From contig NZ_FXAF01000002.1 in the NCBI RefSeq assembly GCF_900177415.1, positions 806,001 through 870,000 of the forward strand: a stretch of 64,000 nt of DNA, given 5' to 3'. Positions within the stretch are counted from its first letter, which is position 1, and the number at the start of each line of letters is the position of its first letter. The notes under the pieces were generated by a model that searched no databases, was not told where the DNA came from, and was given only the letters and a program-made list of their open reading frames with translations. The stretch comes from Xaviernesmea oryzae (GTDB taxonomy: Bacteria > Pseudomonadota > Alphaproteobacteria > Rhizobiales > Rhizobiaceae). Below are positions 1 to 7,632 of the stretch, in pieces. The translations under genes and the position numbers were made by a program.

Positions 1-531
1 TCCTTTCCGGCGCGCCACCGCCAGCTTCAGATCGGCGAAGGATTCGACGACTTCGGTATATTCGAAGGTCTTGAGCCGTTCGGTATTCTCCAGATCGATC
101 GGCCGGGGATAGACTTTCACCATGCCGTGCGGCGCCATCGTCTCCAGCTCCGGCGCGGTATCGCAGGCGAAGACGATCGACGGCAGGCGGCATTTTCCGG
201 CCTGCGCATAGACGTTCGTGGCGATCGTGTCCGAAATGCCCGCCACGCATTTGGCGACCGTGTTCGACGTGGCGGGCGCGATCACCACGCTGTGGTAGAC
301 GCCGTGATAGAACTCACCGACCGGAACCGCGCTCGCCGTCTTGTCGTGCAGCACGCGGGTCGTCTCCGAGAAATCGAGCTTCAGCCCATACATCCTGAGC
401 ACCTCGTCGGCGGCCTTCGTCACGAAGACATCGCAATGGTCGAGCGAGCGGATCAGCTCGAAACATTCGACGAAGAAGTGGCCCGATCCGGTGAGAACCC
501 AGGCCCAGCGCGGCGTATGAAGCCGCGTCAT
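1..531 (-). CDS. Flavoprotein, dihydromethanopterin reductase (DmrB-like), C-terminus cut by window edge
   Basis: I translated this by hand: 177 codons are open from an ATG at 531 and run off the left edge. The N-terminus WAWVLTGSGHFFVECFELI and the segment VVIAPATSNTVAKCVAGISD are typical of the FMN-binding phosphopantothenoylcysteine-decarboxylase/archaeoflavoprotein fold, to which DmrB belongs. In methylotrophs DmrB-like proteins reduce dihydromethanopterin to tetrahydromethanopterin in the cytoplasm. The start codon overlaps the stop of the upstream kinase gene (ATGA), so the two are translationally coupled. The methanopterin/methylofuran neighbours support the role. Another HFCD-family decarboxylase is the alternative. 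Confidence 0.75.
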   Translation of the reverse strand, partial: MTRLHTPRWAWVLTGSGHFFVECFELIRSLDHCDVFVTKAADEVLRMYGLKLDFSETTRVLHDKTASAVPVGEFYHGVYHSVVIAPATSNTVAKCVAGISDTIATNVYAQAGKCRLPSIVFACDTAPELETMAPHGMVKVYPRPIDLENTERLKTFEYTEVVESFADLKLAVARRKG

Positions 532-1166
532 CTGCGATCCCCTCCTCCGGCCTTCGCGTGCATTCCCACGCGGCGTCCCGGTATGCGGCTCATGGGCAGC
601 TCCATCAGCTGCGAGCGCAGCGACGATGGTCCGGCAATATACAAGCTTGTCTCCTCCCCAAGCAGTTCCGGCAGCATGGCATCCACCACGCCGTTGTCAA
701 CCAGCGCTTGCAAGCCTTCTGGAAAGGCTTCCGGATCGACCTGCTTGCACAGCAGGAGATGCCGGCCGCCGATCTGCCTGCTCAGCCAGGCGGCGAGCGA
801 ATCGGACGTGATGTCCCAGGACGGAGCGATGTCGGCATTGCGGGTCATCTGTGATGGAAGCCATACCGGCACTCCGCCTTCCACAAGGATTGCTTCGAGC
901 TCACCGATCGAGCGGGCCGGCTGAAGGCGCGGATGCCGTTCCGCGATCACGATGCCGAACTGCTCCATGGCGAGTATGGCCATCTCATGGGCTGCGGCGT
1001 CCGAGAAATGCATCTCCCGTTGCGAGGACCGTACCTGGTCCGCGAACGGCCCGCCGCCGGGGACGATCACCAGCGGAAAGGTCGCTGACGCCAGCACGGT
1101 GATCCACTGCTCCATCTCGATGCGGCCGGCCGTGCTTCCTCCAAGCTTGACGACCAGCGGCGTCAT
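528..1166 (-). CDS. Amino acid kinase-fold protein of methanofuran/methylofuran biosynthesis (MfnE/Orf7-like)
   Basis: A 212-residue protein beginning TPLVVKLGGSTAGR, the phosphate-binding opening of the amino acid kinase superfamily, with a second glycine-rich nucleotide loop (VIVPGGGPFAD, about residues 34-44). In methanogens MfnE, of this fold, phosphorylates the aminomethylfuran phosphate intermediate. Related genes sit in the tetrahydromethanopterin/methylofuran clusters of methylotrophic proteobacteria. Here it lies between an MfnB-like synthase and a DmrB-like flavoprotein, with 4-nt ATGA overlaps on both sides, so the three are one operon read leftward. The exact substrate is inferred from context. 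Confidence 0.75.
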   Translation of the reverse strand: MTPLVVKLGGSTAGRIEMEQWITVLASATFPLVIVPGGGPFADQVRSSQREMHFSDAAAHEMAILAMEQFGIVIAERHPRLQPARSIGELEAILVEGGVPVWLPSQMTRNADIAPSWDITSDSLAAWLSRQIGGRHLLLCKQVDPEAFPEGLQALVDNGVVDAMLPELLGEETSLYIAGPSSLRSQLMELPMSRIPGRRVGMHAKAGGGDRR

Positions 1167-2347
1167 CCCGCCTTCCTTCCTCCATCGGCCGACGACACGA
1201 CCCGGAGCGGGTTCGACGAACGGGCGCTTTCCCTTTTTCGCTCGATCTGCACCCCGACGCCACCCGGCCCGAGCTCCAGTTTCTCCACCCGGACGACGAC
1301 GCGCGCCACGCGCGGATTTTCAAGGATGAAGGCCGCCGTCTGCTCGGCGAGCGTTTCGACCAGATCGACATGGCCATGGCTGACCAGAGAGCGGATGCCG
1401 TCCATGATGAGGTCGTAGGACACGATTTCGTGCATGTCCTTCGGATCGCGCGTGACGCGAAGAACGTCCGCCGTCACGTCGAACCGTACCTTCTGCGGCT
1501 TGCCGTGTTCGAACCTGTAGGCGCCGATATCGACAGGCAGGACGAAATCCCGCACGAAGATCTGGTCCGTCCCGAGACTGTCGTCGGCCGTACCGGGGAA
1601 ATATCCGCGTGCAGCCAGGAGTTCGAGGCTGGCGCTGGCCGGCTTTTCGACAGGCCGCCCCCCTGGAATGAGGGCACGTATCTTTCCCGTCGCCTCGGCG
1701 TCGATGTCGCCGTTTCTGGCGAGATCCTTGCAGAGCGCACCCCGGAAACCGAGGAAATCCGGCTTGCCCTTATGTTGCATGGAAGGCAACAGCCGCGGAA
1801 TGTCCGGCGCTTCCAGCGATCCCGCCAGACCCGTCATCAGCCCGTGCCGACGTCCTTCGTCCACAAAGTCGGAAATCTCGTCCGGCGGCATATGATCCAG
1901 CAGTCTTCCCTTCGATTTGTCGTTGGTATCCAGCATGATGCCGTAGAAGCCGGCTTTCGCGAACGATGTCATGACGCTCTCCTCATATCGGTGATCGGCG
2001 AAAAGGACGGCTATCAGTCTTTTGCGGCCGGCAATGTCCGCCAGCGCCTCCACGCCCGCCGCGATGCGATGCGGCGGAAGAAACCCGATCTTGACGAAAT
2101 CCACCCCCGTGGCGGCCACCTCCTCGACCCTTGCCCTGAGGGCCGCAGGGTCACCGGAAAATTCTCCGCAGGCGGCACTGACGGGCCTTCTGCCGGAGAC
2201 GAAGCCGACCACATCGGTGATTTGCCGGATGTCTGCCGATCCGAGCGCGCCGCGCGCCGGGTCCTTGAGATCGATGATGTCCGCCCCCGCCTGCAGAACG
2301 ATCTCCGCCTCTTGGCGATTTTGGACGCTGGCCAGCATCAAGGTCAT
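1163..2347 (-). CDS. MfnB (4-HFC-P synthase)-FolB (dihydroneopterin aldolase) fusion protein
   Basis: A 394-residue two-domain protein. Residues 1 to about 235 match MfnB, which makes the furan precursor 4-(hydroxymethyl)-2-furancarboxaldehyde phosphate from two glyceraldehyde-3-phosphates. The LKDPARGALG motif with Lys28 and a later VDFVKIGF lysine are the expected active-site lysines. The remaining ~130 residues resemble dihydroneopterin aldolase (FVRDFVLPVDIGAY, then ETLAEQTAAFILE), an enzyme of pterin synthesis. One chain thus covers a furan step and a pterin step of two C1 carriers. I chose the ATG at 2347 because GGGGAG lies about 7 nt upstream; the frame is open to an ATG at 2371. The stop overlaps the kinase start. 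Confidence 0.75.
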   Translation of the reverse strand: MTLMLASVQNRQEAEIVLQAGADIIDLKDPARGALGSADIRQITDVVGFVSGRRPVSAACGEFSGDPAALRARVEEVAATGVDFVKIGFLPPHRIAAGVEALADIAGRKRLIAVLFADHRYEESVMTSFAKAGFYGIMLDTNDKSKGRLLDHMPPDEISDFVDEGRRHGLMTGLAGSLEAPDIPRLLPSMQHKGKPDFLGFRGALCKDLARNGDIDAEATGKIRALIPGGRPVEKPASASLELLAARGYFPGTADDSLGTDQIFVRDFVLPVDIGAYRFEHGKPQKVRFDVTADVLRVTRDPKDMHEIVSYDLIMDGIRSLVSHGHVDLVETLAEQTAAFILENPRVARVVVRVEKLELGPGGVGVQIERKRESARSSNPLRVVSSADGGRKAG

Positions 2348-2396
2348 AGGCTCACTCCCCATGCACGGCATCTTTTCCAGCCGGGGCGAGAAAAGC

Positions 2397-2461
2397 TGAG
2401 TACAAGTATTGAGTTTATCGGGGATTTGGGTACAAACATAGTGGGCACCTTATCTGTACAG
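2397..2461. promoter_or_regulatory. Divergent control region with spaced GTACA-centred direct repeats
   Basis: The 152-nt gap between the divergent mfnB-folB and lutA-like genes is clearly more AT-rich than its flanks. TGAGTACAAGTAT (2397-2409) and TGGGTACAAACAT (2427-2439) are imperfect direct copies exactly 30 bp apart, three helical turns, and GTACAG follows at 2456. Equal-phase spacing suggests binding sites for a regulator acting on both directions. I cannot name the regulator, and no clear sigma-70 promoter is visible. Confidence 0.35.
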
Positions 2462-2499
2462 CGCAGCCGCCTTCGCTGAAGGCCGGCGCGGAGCGTGGT

Positions 2500-3729
2500 A
2501 TGACGATGAAGAGTACGGTGCCGAATACTCTTGTATTTTTTGTCGCTTGTTTTTTCCTGCTCGTCAATGCGCCGCAGCCGATGGCGCAACAGAATCCGGC
2601 CACCAAGCCCGTAACGGAAATCCGCATAGGCTATCTCAGGGCCTATGAGCCGCAGCTGGCGCTTTCGGTCCTGGATATCCCTCCGGAGGATGAGGGCGTT
2701 GCCGGGGCCAACGTCGCCATCAACGACAACAATACAACCGGAAGGTTTCTCGGCCAGTCCTTCAGCCTGGACGTGGTCCGGACGAAACGGGAAGAGGATG
2801 TCGTCCCGGTTTTCCGGGAGATGCTGGCGCGCGGCGAGAAATATGTGCTGACCGACATCTCGGCCAAACAGTTGCTCTCCATCGCCGATCTCGCCAGGGA
2901 AAACGGCGTGCTTCTCTTCAACGTCGGATCGACGGACGATATCCTGCGCGAGCAGGAATGCCGTTCCAACGTCTTCCACACCGCTCCGACCCGCACCATG
3001 CTTGCCGATGGCCTGGCGCAATATCTGGTCTGGAAGCAGTGGCGCACATGGGTCCTTCTCTATGGCTCCCACGAACCGGACCGGCTCTTTGCCGACGCGA
3101 TCCGGCGGGCGGCCAAACGCTTCGGCGCCAAGATCGTCGAGGAACGGCTCTACGAGGACACCGGCACGGCCCGCAGAACCGACAGCGGCGTCGTTCAGGT
3201 CCAGCGGCAGATGCCGGTCTTCACCCAGAACCTGCCGCAACATGACGTCGTCATCGTCGCGGACGAGAGCGAAGTCTTCGGCAGCTATGTCCCCTTCCGG
3301 ACCTGGGACCCGCGGCCGGTTGCCGGAACGGCAGGCCTCATCCCCTCCTCCTGGCATCCGGCCAGCGAGCAATGGGGCGGCTCGCAGATCCAGAACCGTT
3401 TCGAGAAAGCGACGGGGCGGCGCATGCTCGGCAAGGACATGCAGGCATGGACGGCGGTGCGCATCCTCGGCGAGGCGGCGACGCGGACGAACAGCAACGA
3501 CACCGCAAAGATCGAGGCCTTCATAAAGGACGAGAATTTTTCGCTGGCCGCCTTCAAGGGGCAGAAGGTGAGCTTCCGCCGGTGGAACTGGCAGCTCCGC
3601 CAGCCGGTCTTCCTCGGCGACGGACGGGGAGTGATCTCCACGTCGCCGCAGGAGGGGTTTCTTCATCAGTTTTCCGAACTCGATACATTGGGAGTGGATC
3701 AGCCGGAGACGGCCTGCAAATTGAACTAA
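2500..3729 (+). CDS. lutA: Periplasmic binding protein of the lanthanide/PQQ-dehydrogenase-associated ABC system (LutA-like)
   Basis: A 409-residue secreted protein: signal peptide about residues 1-29 (hydrophobic core VFFVACFFLLV, cleavage near PMAQQ), then a type I periplasmic-binding fold of the branched-chain amino-acid class (IRIGYLRAYEP, later VLLFNVGSTDD and WVLLYGSHEPD). It matches the binding-protein family associated with PQQ-dependent alcohol dehydrogenase systems, which includes LutA of Methylorubrum extorquens, needed there for lanthanide-dependent methanol growth. It is first of six same-strand genes. The family is clear; the ligand (lanthanide, lanthanophore or PQQ-related) cannot be read from the sequence. 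Confidence 0.8.
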   Translation: MTMKSTVPNTLVFFVACFFLLVNAPQPMAQQNPATKPVTEIRIGYLRAYEPQLALSVLDIPPEDEGVAGANVAINDNNTTGRFLGQSFSLDVVRTKREEDVVPVFREMLARGEKYVLTDISAKQLLSIADLARENGVLLFNVGSTDDILREQECRSNVFHTAPTRTMLADGLAQYLVWKQWRTWVLLYGSHEPDRLFADAIRRAAKRFGAKIVEERLYEDTGTARRTDSGVVQVQRQMPVFTQNLPQHDVVIVADESEVFGSYVPFRTWDPRPVAGTAGLIPSSWHPASEQWGGSQIQNRFEKATGRRMLGKDMQAWTAVRILGEAATRTNSNDTAKIEAFIKDENFSLAAFKGQKVSFRRWNWQLRQPVFLGDGRGVISTSPQEGFLHQFSELDTLGVDQPETACKLN

Positions 3730-3750
3730 AAACGAAAACGGGAGGAGAGA

Positions 3751-4725
3751 ATGCGCAGACATGCTTACCTGCTCGCGGGGGCCGTCGCCGCTGTCATCGA
3801 TGCGGCACCGTCGTGGGCAAACGCCGTTTATGTCTCGAACGAGAGGGACAATACCGTCACGGTCGTCGATTCCAAGACGATGGAGGTAACCAAGACGATC
3901 GACGTGGGGCAGAGACCGCGCGGCATCACGATTTCCCACGACGGGAAACATCTCTACGTCTGCGCCAGCGATGATGACACCGTCCAGATCATCGACACGG
4001 CAACGCATCAGATCATCGGCACGCTGCCGTCCGGTCCCGATCCCGAGCTCTTCGTCCTCTCGCCGGACGGCAAGACGCTCTACGTCGCCAACGAGGACGA
4101 CAATCTCGTCACCGTCATCGATGTCGAGAAGAAGAGAGTTATCACCGAGATACCGGTCGGCGTGGAGCCCGAGGGCATGGGCATCAGCCCCGACGGCAAG
4201 ACGATGGTGAACACGTCCGAAACCACCAACATGGCGCATTTCATCGATACCTCGAGCCACGAGATCGTGGCCAACGTGCTCGTGGATTCGCGTCCGCGCT
4301 TTGCCGAGTTCAAGCCGGACGGATCGCAGGTCTGGATATCCTCCGAAATCGGCGGCACGGTGTCGGTCATCGACAACGCCTCCAAGGAGATCGTCAAAAA
4401 GATCACCTTCGAGATCCAGGGCCTGCGCTCGGAGGCAATCCAGCCCGTGGGCGTGCGGATCACCGCGGACGGCAAGAAGGCCTATGTCGCCCTCGGCCCC
4501 GCCAACCGGGTGGCGGTCGTCAATACCGAAACCTACGAGGTGGAAAAATACATCCTCGTGGGCCAGCGCGTCTGGCAACTGGCATTCACGCCGGACGGCC
4601 AAAACCTGATCAGCACCAACGGGCTTTCGAACGATATCACCTTCATCGACACGAAGAGCGACGAGCCCATCAAATCCGTCACCGTCGGCGCACTGCCGTG
4701 GGGCGTGACGGTCGCCCCAAACTGA
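3751..4725 (+). CDS. Exported YVTN-type beta-propeller protein, PQQ/lut cluster
   Basis: A 324-residue protein with a signal peptide (about residues 1-23, ending PSWANA) and a run of roughly 40-residue propeller blades. Each blade carries a variant of SPDGKTLYVANEDDN, here including HDGKHLYVCASDDD and PDGKTLYVANEDDN. The family is the PQQ-dependent catabolism-associated beta-propeller, a periplasmic protein of unknown biochemical role found beside XoxF/ExaA dehydrogenases and lut transporters. GGGAGG precedes the ATG. It follows lutA after 21 nt. Aspartate-rich blade loops could bind metal, but that is inference. Confidence 0.85.
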   Translation: MRRHAYLLAGAVAAVIDAAPSWANAVYVSNERDNTVTVVDSKTMEVTKTIDVGQRPRGITISHDGKHLYVCASDDDTVQIIDTATHQIIGTLPSGPDPELFVLSPDGKTLYVANEDDNLVTVIDVEKKRVITEIPVGVEPEGMGISPDGKTMVNTSETTNMAHFIDTSSHEIVANVLVDSRPRFAEFKPDGSQVWISSEIGGTVSVIDNASKEIVKKITFEIQGLRSEAIQPVGVRITADGKKAYVALGPANRVAVVNTETYEVEKYILVGQRVWQLAFTPDGQNLISTNGLSNDITFIDTKSDEPIKSVTVGALPWGVTVAPN

Positions 4726-4757
4726 TCCGCATTTCGATTTTTCAAAGGGAGGAAGAT

Positions 4758-5225
4758 ATGTCGAAATTCACGGTTATTGCTTTTGCTGCACTCGTCAGCG
4801 CTCTTTCCATGCAGAACCAGGCCTTCGCCCAGGCTGCCGACAACGACGATGACGACGACGATGCGCCGAAAGTCACACGGGCGAGCCAGAACGTCCCGGA
4901 ACTGATCCTGGGATCGAAGGACGACAACTTCGCCGTGAACCAGAAGGACTTCGAACTCATCGCAGGACAGGGCTACCGGTGGAAGATCACCTCCGCGGCC
5001 GGGCTCGAATACAAGTTCATGACCGATCTCTTCCGCAATGTCTGGATGAACCAGATCGTCATCAACGACCTCGAAGTTCACATGAACGGCGCGCCGGCAT
5101 GGCTGGAATTCGACGCCGAAGGAACGATCAACGTCCAGTTCACGACGGTGCGGCCGGGCGAATATACATGGTCGGTCCCCGACCTGGCGGACAAGGGAAT
5201 GACGGGCAAGATCATCATCAAGTAG
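4758..5225 (+). CDS. Small exported cupredoxin-like protein with N-terminal poly-aspartate tract
   Basis: A 155-residue protein with signal peptide residues 1-24 (cleavage AFA/QA). The mature N-terminus is strikingly acidic, with a run of six Asp (residues 30-35) preceded by Asp28-Asn29. The rest looks like a single beta-sandwich of cupredoxin type (GYRWKITSAAGLEYKF, then FTTVRPGEYTWSVPD), but the usual Cys-His copper ligands of blue-copper proteins are not evident. GGGAGGAAGAT precedes the ATG, so I start here rather than at the upstream in-frame codon that overlaps the propeller gene. Its place among lut genes suggests a periplasmic metal handler. No function is proven. Confidence 0.8.
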   Translation: MSKFTVIAFAALVSALSMQNQAFAQAADNDDDDDDAPKVTRASQNVPELILGSKDDNFAVNQKDFELIAGQGYRWKITSAAGLEYKFMTDLFRNVWMNQIVINDLEVHMNGAPAWLEFDAEGTINVQFTTVRPGEYTWSVPDLADKGMTGKIIIK

Positions 5226-5285
5226 CCATCCCGGGCATGGTCCGTTCGGGCCGCGGCAAGGCTGCCGCTTGTGAAAGGCAATTCG

Positions 5286-6092
5286 ATGAAGCTGCAATCC
5301 CGTTTGACCGAAACATCCAAGAACGAGGAGAGAGCGGCAACCGCCGCTCTCGAACTCGCATCCGTCAGCTATAGCTACGGGCAGCGAAAGGCGCTCGACA
5401 ACGTCTCGTTTTCCATAGAGCCCGCGCGGTTCACCGTACTCCTTGGGCTCAACGGTGCGGGCAAGACGACGCTCTTCTCGCTCGTCAGCCATCTCTTTTC
5501 GCCGCGGGCGGGACGCATCCGCGTCTTCGGCCAGGATATAAACCGGAACTCGGGCCCGGCGCTCAGGCGTCTCGGCATCGTGTTTCAGGCCCGCACCCTC
5601 GACCTCGACCTGAGCGTCCGGCAGAATCTCCTCTACCACGCCTCGCTCCACGGCATAGGAACGCGTGTGGCGCGGCAGCGTATCGACGAGCTTCTTCAAT
5701 CCATCGACATGGCCGACCGCATCGAGGAAAAGGTGCGCGGCCTTTCGGGCGGACAGGTGAGGCGCGTCGAGATCATTCGCGCCCTGCTGCATCGCCCGTC
5801 CCTGCTGCTGCTCGACGAAGCGACGGTGGGCCTCGACATCAAGTCGCGCGCGACCATTCTGAAGGACATCCGCGCGCTCGTTCAGGAGAACGGCATCAGC
5901 GTGCTCTGGGCGACCCATCTGATCGACGAGGTCGGCCAGGCGGATCAGGTCCTCGTTCTCGACAAGGGAAGGCTTGTCGCCGACGGCCGGGTTTCGGCCA
6001 TTCTGTCCGAGACCGGCGCGGAGACCATCAATCAGGCCTTCTCGAAACTGACCGGGATCACGGACATGAACGTCCGGGGAGGAAAATCATGA
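5286..6092 (+). CDS. lutE: ABC transporter ATP-binding protein, lut/PQQ-ADH-associated (LutE-like)
   Basis: A 268-residue ABC ATPase with Walker A GLNGAGKTT, signature LSGGQVRR, Walker B LLLLDEAT and switch ATHLIDE. It matches the NodI/CcmA-like ATPase family that pairs with ABC-2 permeases in PQQ-dependent alcohol dehydrogenase clusters (LutE in Methylorubrum, part of PedA1A2BC in Pseudomonas). The ATG at 5286 has AAGG about 8 nt upstream; a GTG at 5271 is in frame but less well placed. The stop overlaps the start of the permease gene by 4 nt, implying stoichiometric co-translation. Walker B reads DEAT rather than DEPT. Confidence 0.82.
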   Translation: MKLQSRLTETSKNEERAATAALELASVSYSYGQRKALDNVSFSIEPARFTVLLGLNGAGKTTLFSLVSHLFSPRAGRIRVFGQDINRNSGPALRRLGIVFQARTLDLDLSVRQNLLYHASLHGIGTRVARQRIDELLQSIDMADRIEEKVRGLSGGQVRRVEIIRALLHRPSLLLLDEATVGLDIKSRATILKDIRALVQENGISVLWATHLIDEVGQADQVLVLDKGRLVADGRVSAILSETGAETINQAFSKLTGITDMNVRGGKS

Positions 6093-6958
6093 CCGACGCG
6101 GCCGGAACATTTGCCGGTTCACCGCCGGAGCGATCGAGAGGTTTCACTCCGGTCCAGTATCTCGTCTGTCTCAAGGGCATTCTTCTGCGCGAATGGCTGC
6201 GATACCTTTCGCAGAAGGAGCGCTTCGTCTCCTCTCTCGTCCGCCCCCTGCTCTGGCTCTTCATATTCGCGGCCGGGTTCCGGCAGGTGCTCGGCGTCTC
6301 GATCATACCGCCTTACGAGACCTACGTTCTCTACGAGGTCTACATCACGCCGGGATTGTGCGGCATGATCCTTCTCTTCAGCGGCATGCAGTCCTCGCTG
6401 TCGATGGTCTACGACCGGGAAATGGGCAACATGCGCATCCTGCTCGTCAGCCCCTTCCCCCGCTGGTACCTGCTGGTCTCCAAGCTTCTGGCGGGGGTCG
6501 CCGTTTCCCTCCTTCAGGTCTACGCCTTCCTGGCGATCGCCTGGTTCTGGGACGTGAAGGCGCCGCTCGAGGGCTATCTCCTGATCCTGCCCGCCCTTTT
6601 CTTTTCCGGATTGATGCTCGGCGCGCTCGGCATGCTGCTGTCGTCCCTCGTCAAGCAACTGGAGAATTTCGCAGGCATCATGAATTTCGTGATCTTTCCC
6701 ATGTATTTCGCCTCCTCCGCGCTCTACCCGCTCTGGCGGGTTCAGGAGGCGAGCCCGCTCCTCTACAAGATCTGCATCCTCAACCCGTTCACCTATGCGG
6801 TCGAGCTCATCCGCTTCGCCTTTTACGGGCGGATCGAATGGACGTCGCTGGCCGTCGTTCTGGCCGTCACGCTTGCCCTGCTCGGCGGAGCCATTCTGGC
6901 CTATAATCCCGCACGCGGTCTCACCGTCCGCAAGCAGGATATGGGAGGAAGCCAATGA
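6089..6958 (+). CDS. lutF: ABC-2 type permease, lut/PQQ-ADH-associated (LutF-like)
   Basis: A 289-residue integral membrane protein with six hydrophobic segments of the ABC-2 permease family (for example LVRPLLWLFIFAAGFRQVL and LAVVLAVTLALLGGAILAY). It pairs with the ATPase just upstream (ATGA overlap) and also overlaps the next gene. ABC-2 permeases are usually exporters, yet the cluster has a classic periplasmic binding protein. That mismatch also occurs in described lut and ped clusters. Genetic work in Methylorubrum assigns LutA/E/F to lanthanide transport; I take the role from there. Confidence 0.82.
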   Translation: MTDAAGTFAGSPPERSRGFTPVQYLVCLKGILLREWLRYLSQKERFVSSLVRPLLWLFIFAAGFRQVLGVSIIPPYETYVLYEVYITPGLCGMILLFSGMQSSLSMVYDREMGNMRILLVSPFPRWYLLVSKLLAGVAVSLLQVYAFLAIAWFWDVKAPLEGYLLILPALFFSGLMLGALGMLLSSLVKQLENFAGIMNFVIFPMYFASSALYPLWRVQEASPLLYKICILNPFTYAVELIRFAFYGRIEWTSLAVVLAVTLALLGGAILAYNPARGLTVRKQDMGGSQ

Positions 6959-7578
6959 GCCGATATCTTCCTGTGATCGCAGTGCTCGCAACGCTGTCTG
7001 CCGCGTCGATGGCCCATGCCGCGGCCAATACCGATCCAGAATGGCCTTGCATTCAACGCAAGGTCCCCGAGCTTTCGATCGGCCAGGTGTGGACCGGCGA
7101 GGAACTTGCCGAAACGGCCGGGCAATGGAACAGGGATCCGCGGGTATCCGATCTCGCCGCCGAACTCGTCAAGCGCAGCAATCCGATCGAAAATGCCCGC
7201 AAGCAGATTTCGGATTATGCCGTAACCCTGCCGAAAGATCAGATGCACGAAAAGCTGGAGCAGCTTTTCATGGGCGTTTTCGACAAGATCAACATCGAGC
7301 GCGGCCAGATCATCTCCGGCATTGCGCGCTATGCCGAGAAGCAGAGGCAGCTCGCCGCCGATCTCAGAAGGAAAGCGGCTGAAATCGACAAGATGCGCAC
7401 CGCAGCCGATGCCGACCAGACAGTGCTTGCCAGACACAACGAGCAGCTGACATGGGAGACGCGCGTCTTCGAGGAGCGGGTCCAGTCGCTCACCTATGTC
7501 TGCGAGGTTCCGACGCTCATCGAGCAGCGGCTCTACAGCCTCTCCAAGATCATCGGTGAGGTCATGCAAAAGAACTGA
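6955..7578 (+). CDS. Exported coiled-coil protein of the lut cluster, unknown function
   Basis: A 207-residue protein with a signal peptide (about residues 1-22, ending MAHAA) and a mostly helical mature part. Charged heptad-like stretches (YAEKQRQLAADLRRKAAEID) suggest coiled coil. Two cysteines (PWPCIQRK and YVCEVP) could form a disulphide near the ends. It overlaps the permease gene by ATGA and is last in the run. Comparable small exported proteins close lut-type clusters in methylotrophs. I do not recognise a catalytic motif. It may be a periplasmic partner linking the permease to the binding protein, which is inference. Confidence 0.7.
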   Translation: MSRYLPVIAVLATLSAASMAHAAANTDPEWPCIQRKVPELSIGQVWTGEELAETAGQWNRDPRVSDLAAELVKRSNPIENARKQISDYAVTLPKDQMHEKLEQLFMGVFDKINIERGQIISGIARYAEKQRQLAADLRRKAAEIDKMRTAADADQTVLARHNEQLTWETRVFEERVQSLTYVCEVPTLIEQRLYSLSKIIGEVMQKN

Positions 7579-7589
7579 CTTCCGAATTC

Positions 7590-7618
7590 CGTGGCGGCGA
7601 ATGCGCTCCGCCGCCACG
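7590..7618. terminator. Bidirectional hairpin between convergent lut and O-demethylase operons
   Basis: A perfect 10-bp stem (CGTGGCGGCG with CGCCGCCACG) and a 9-nt loop lie in the 54-nt gap between two convergent genes. There is no strong T-run on either side, so it may be a Rho-assisted or processing hairpin rather than a classical intrinsic terminator. Confidence 0.5.
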
Positions 7619-7632
7619 ACAAAATCCAACTC

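Noticed and set aside
2397..2411. RirA-type iron box in the lutA promoter
   Set aside because: The sequence is TGA-N9-TTG, one base off the TGA-N9-TCA rule. Better explained as part of the 30-bp-spaced repeats.
2344..4602. 752-codon open frame on the minus strand
   Set aside because: It is antisense to the lutA-like and propeller genes, with His/Asp/Arg-rich composition typical of a GC-rich mirror frame and no family resemblance. The sense frames have signal peptides and clear domains.
4533..5918. 461-codon minus-strand frame
   Set aside because: Covers parts of three well-supported plus-strand lut genes and matches nothing.
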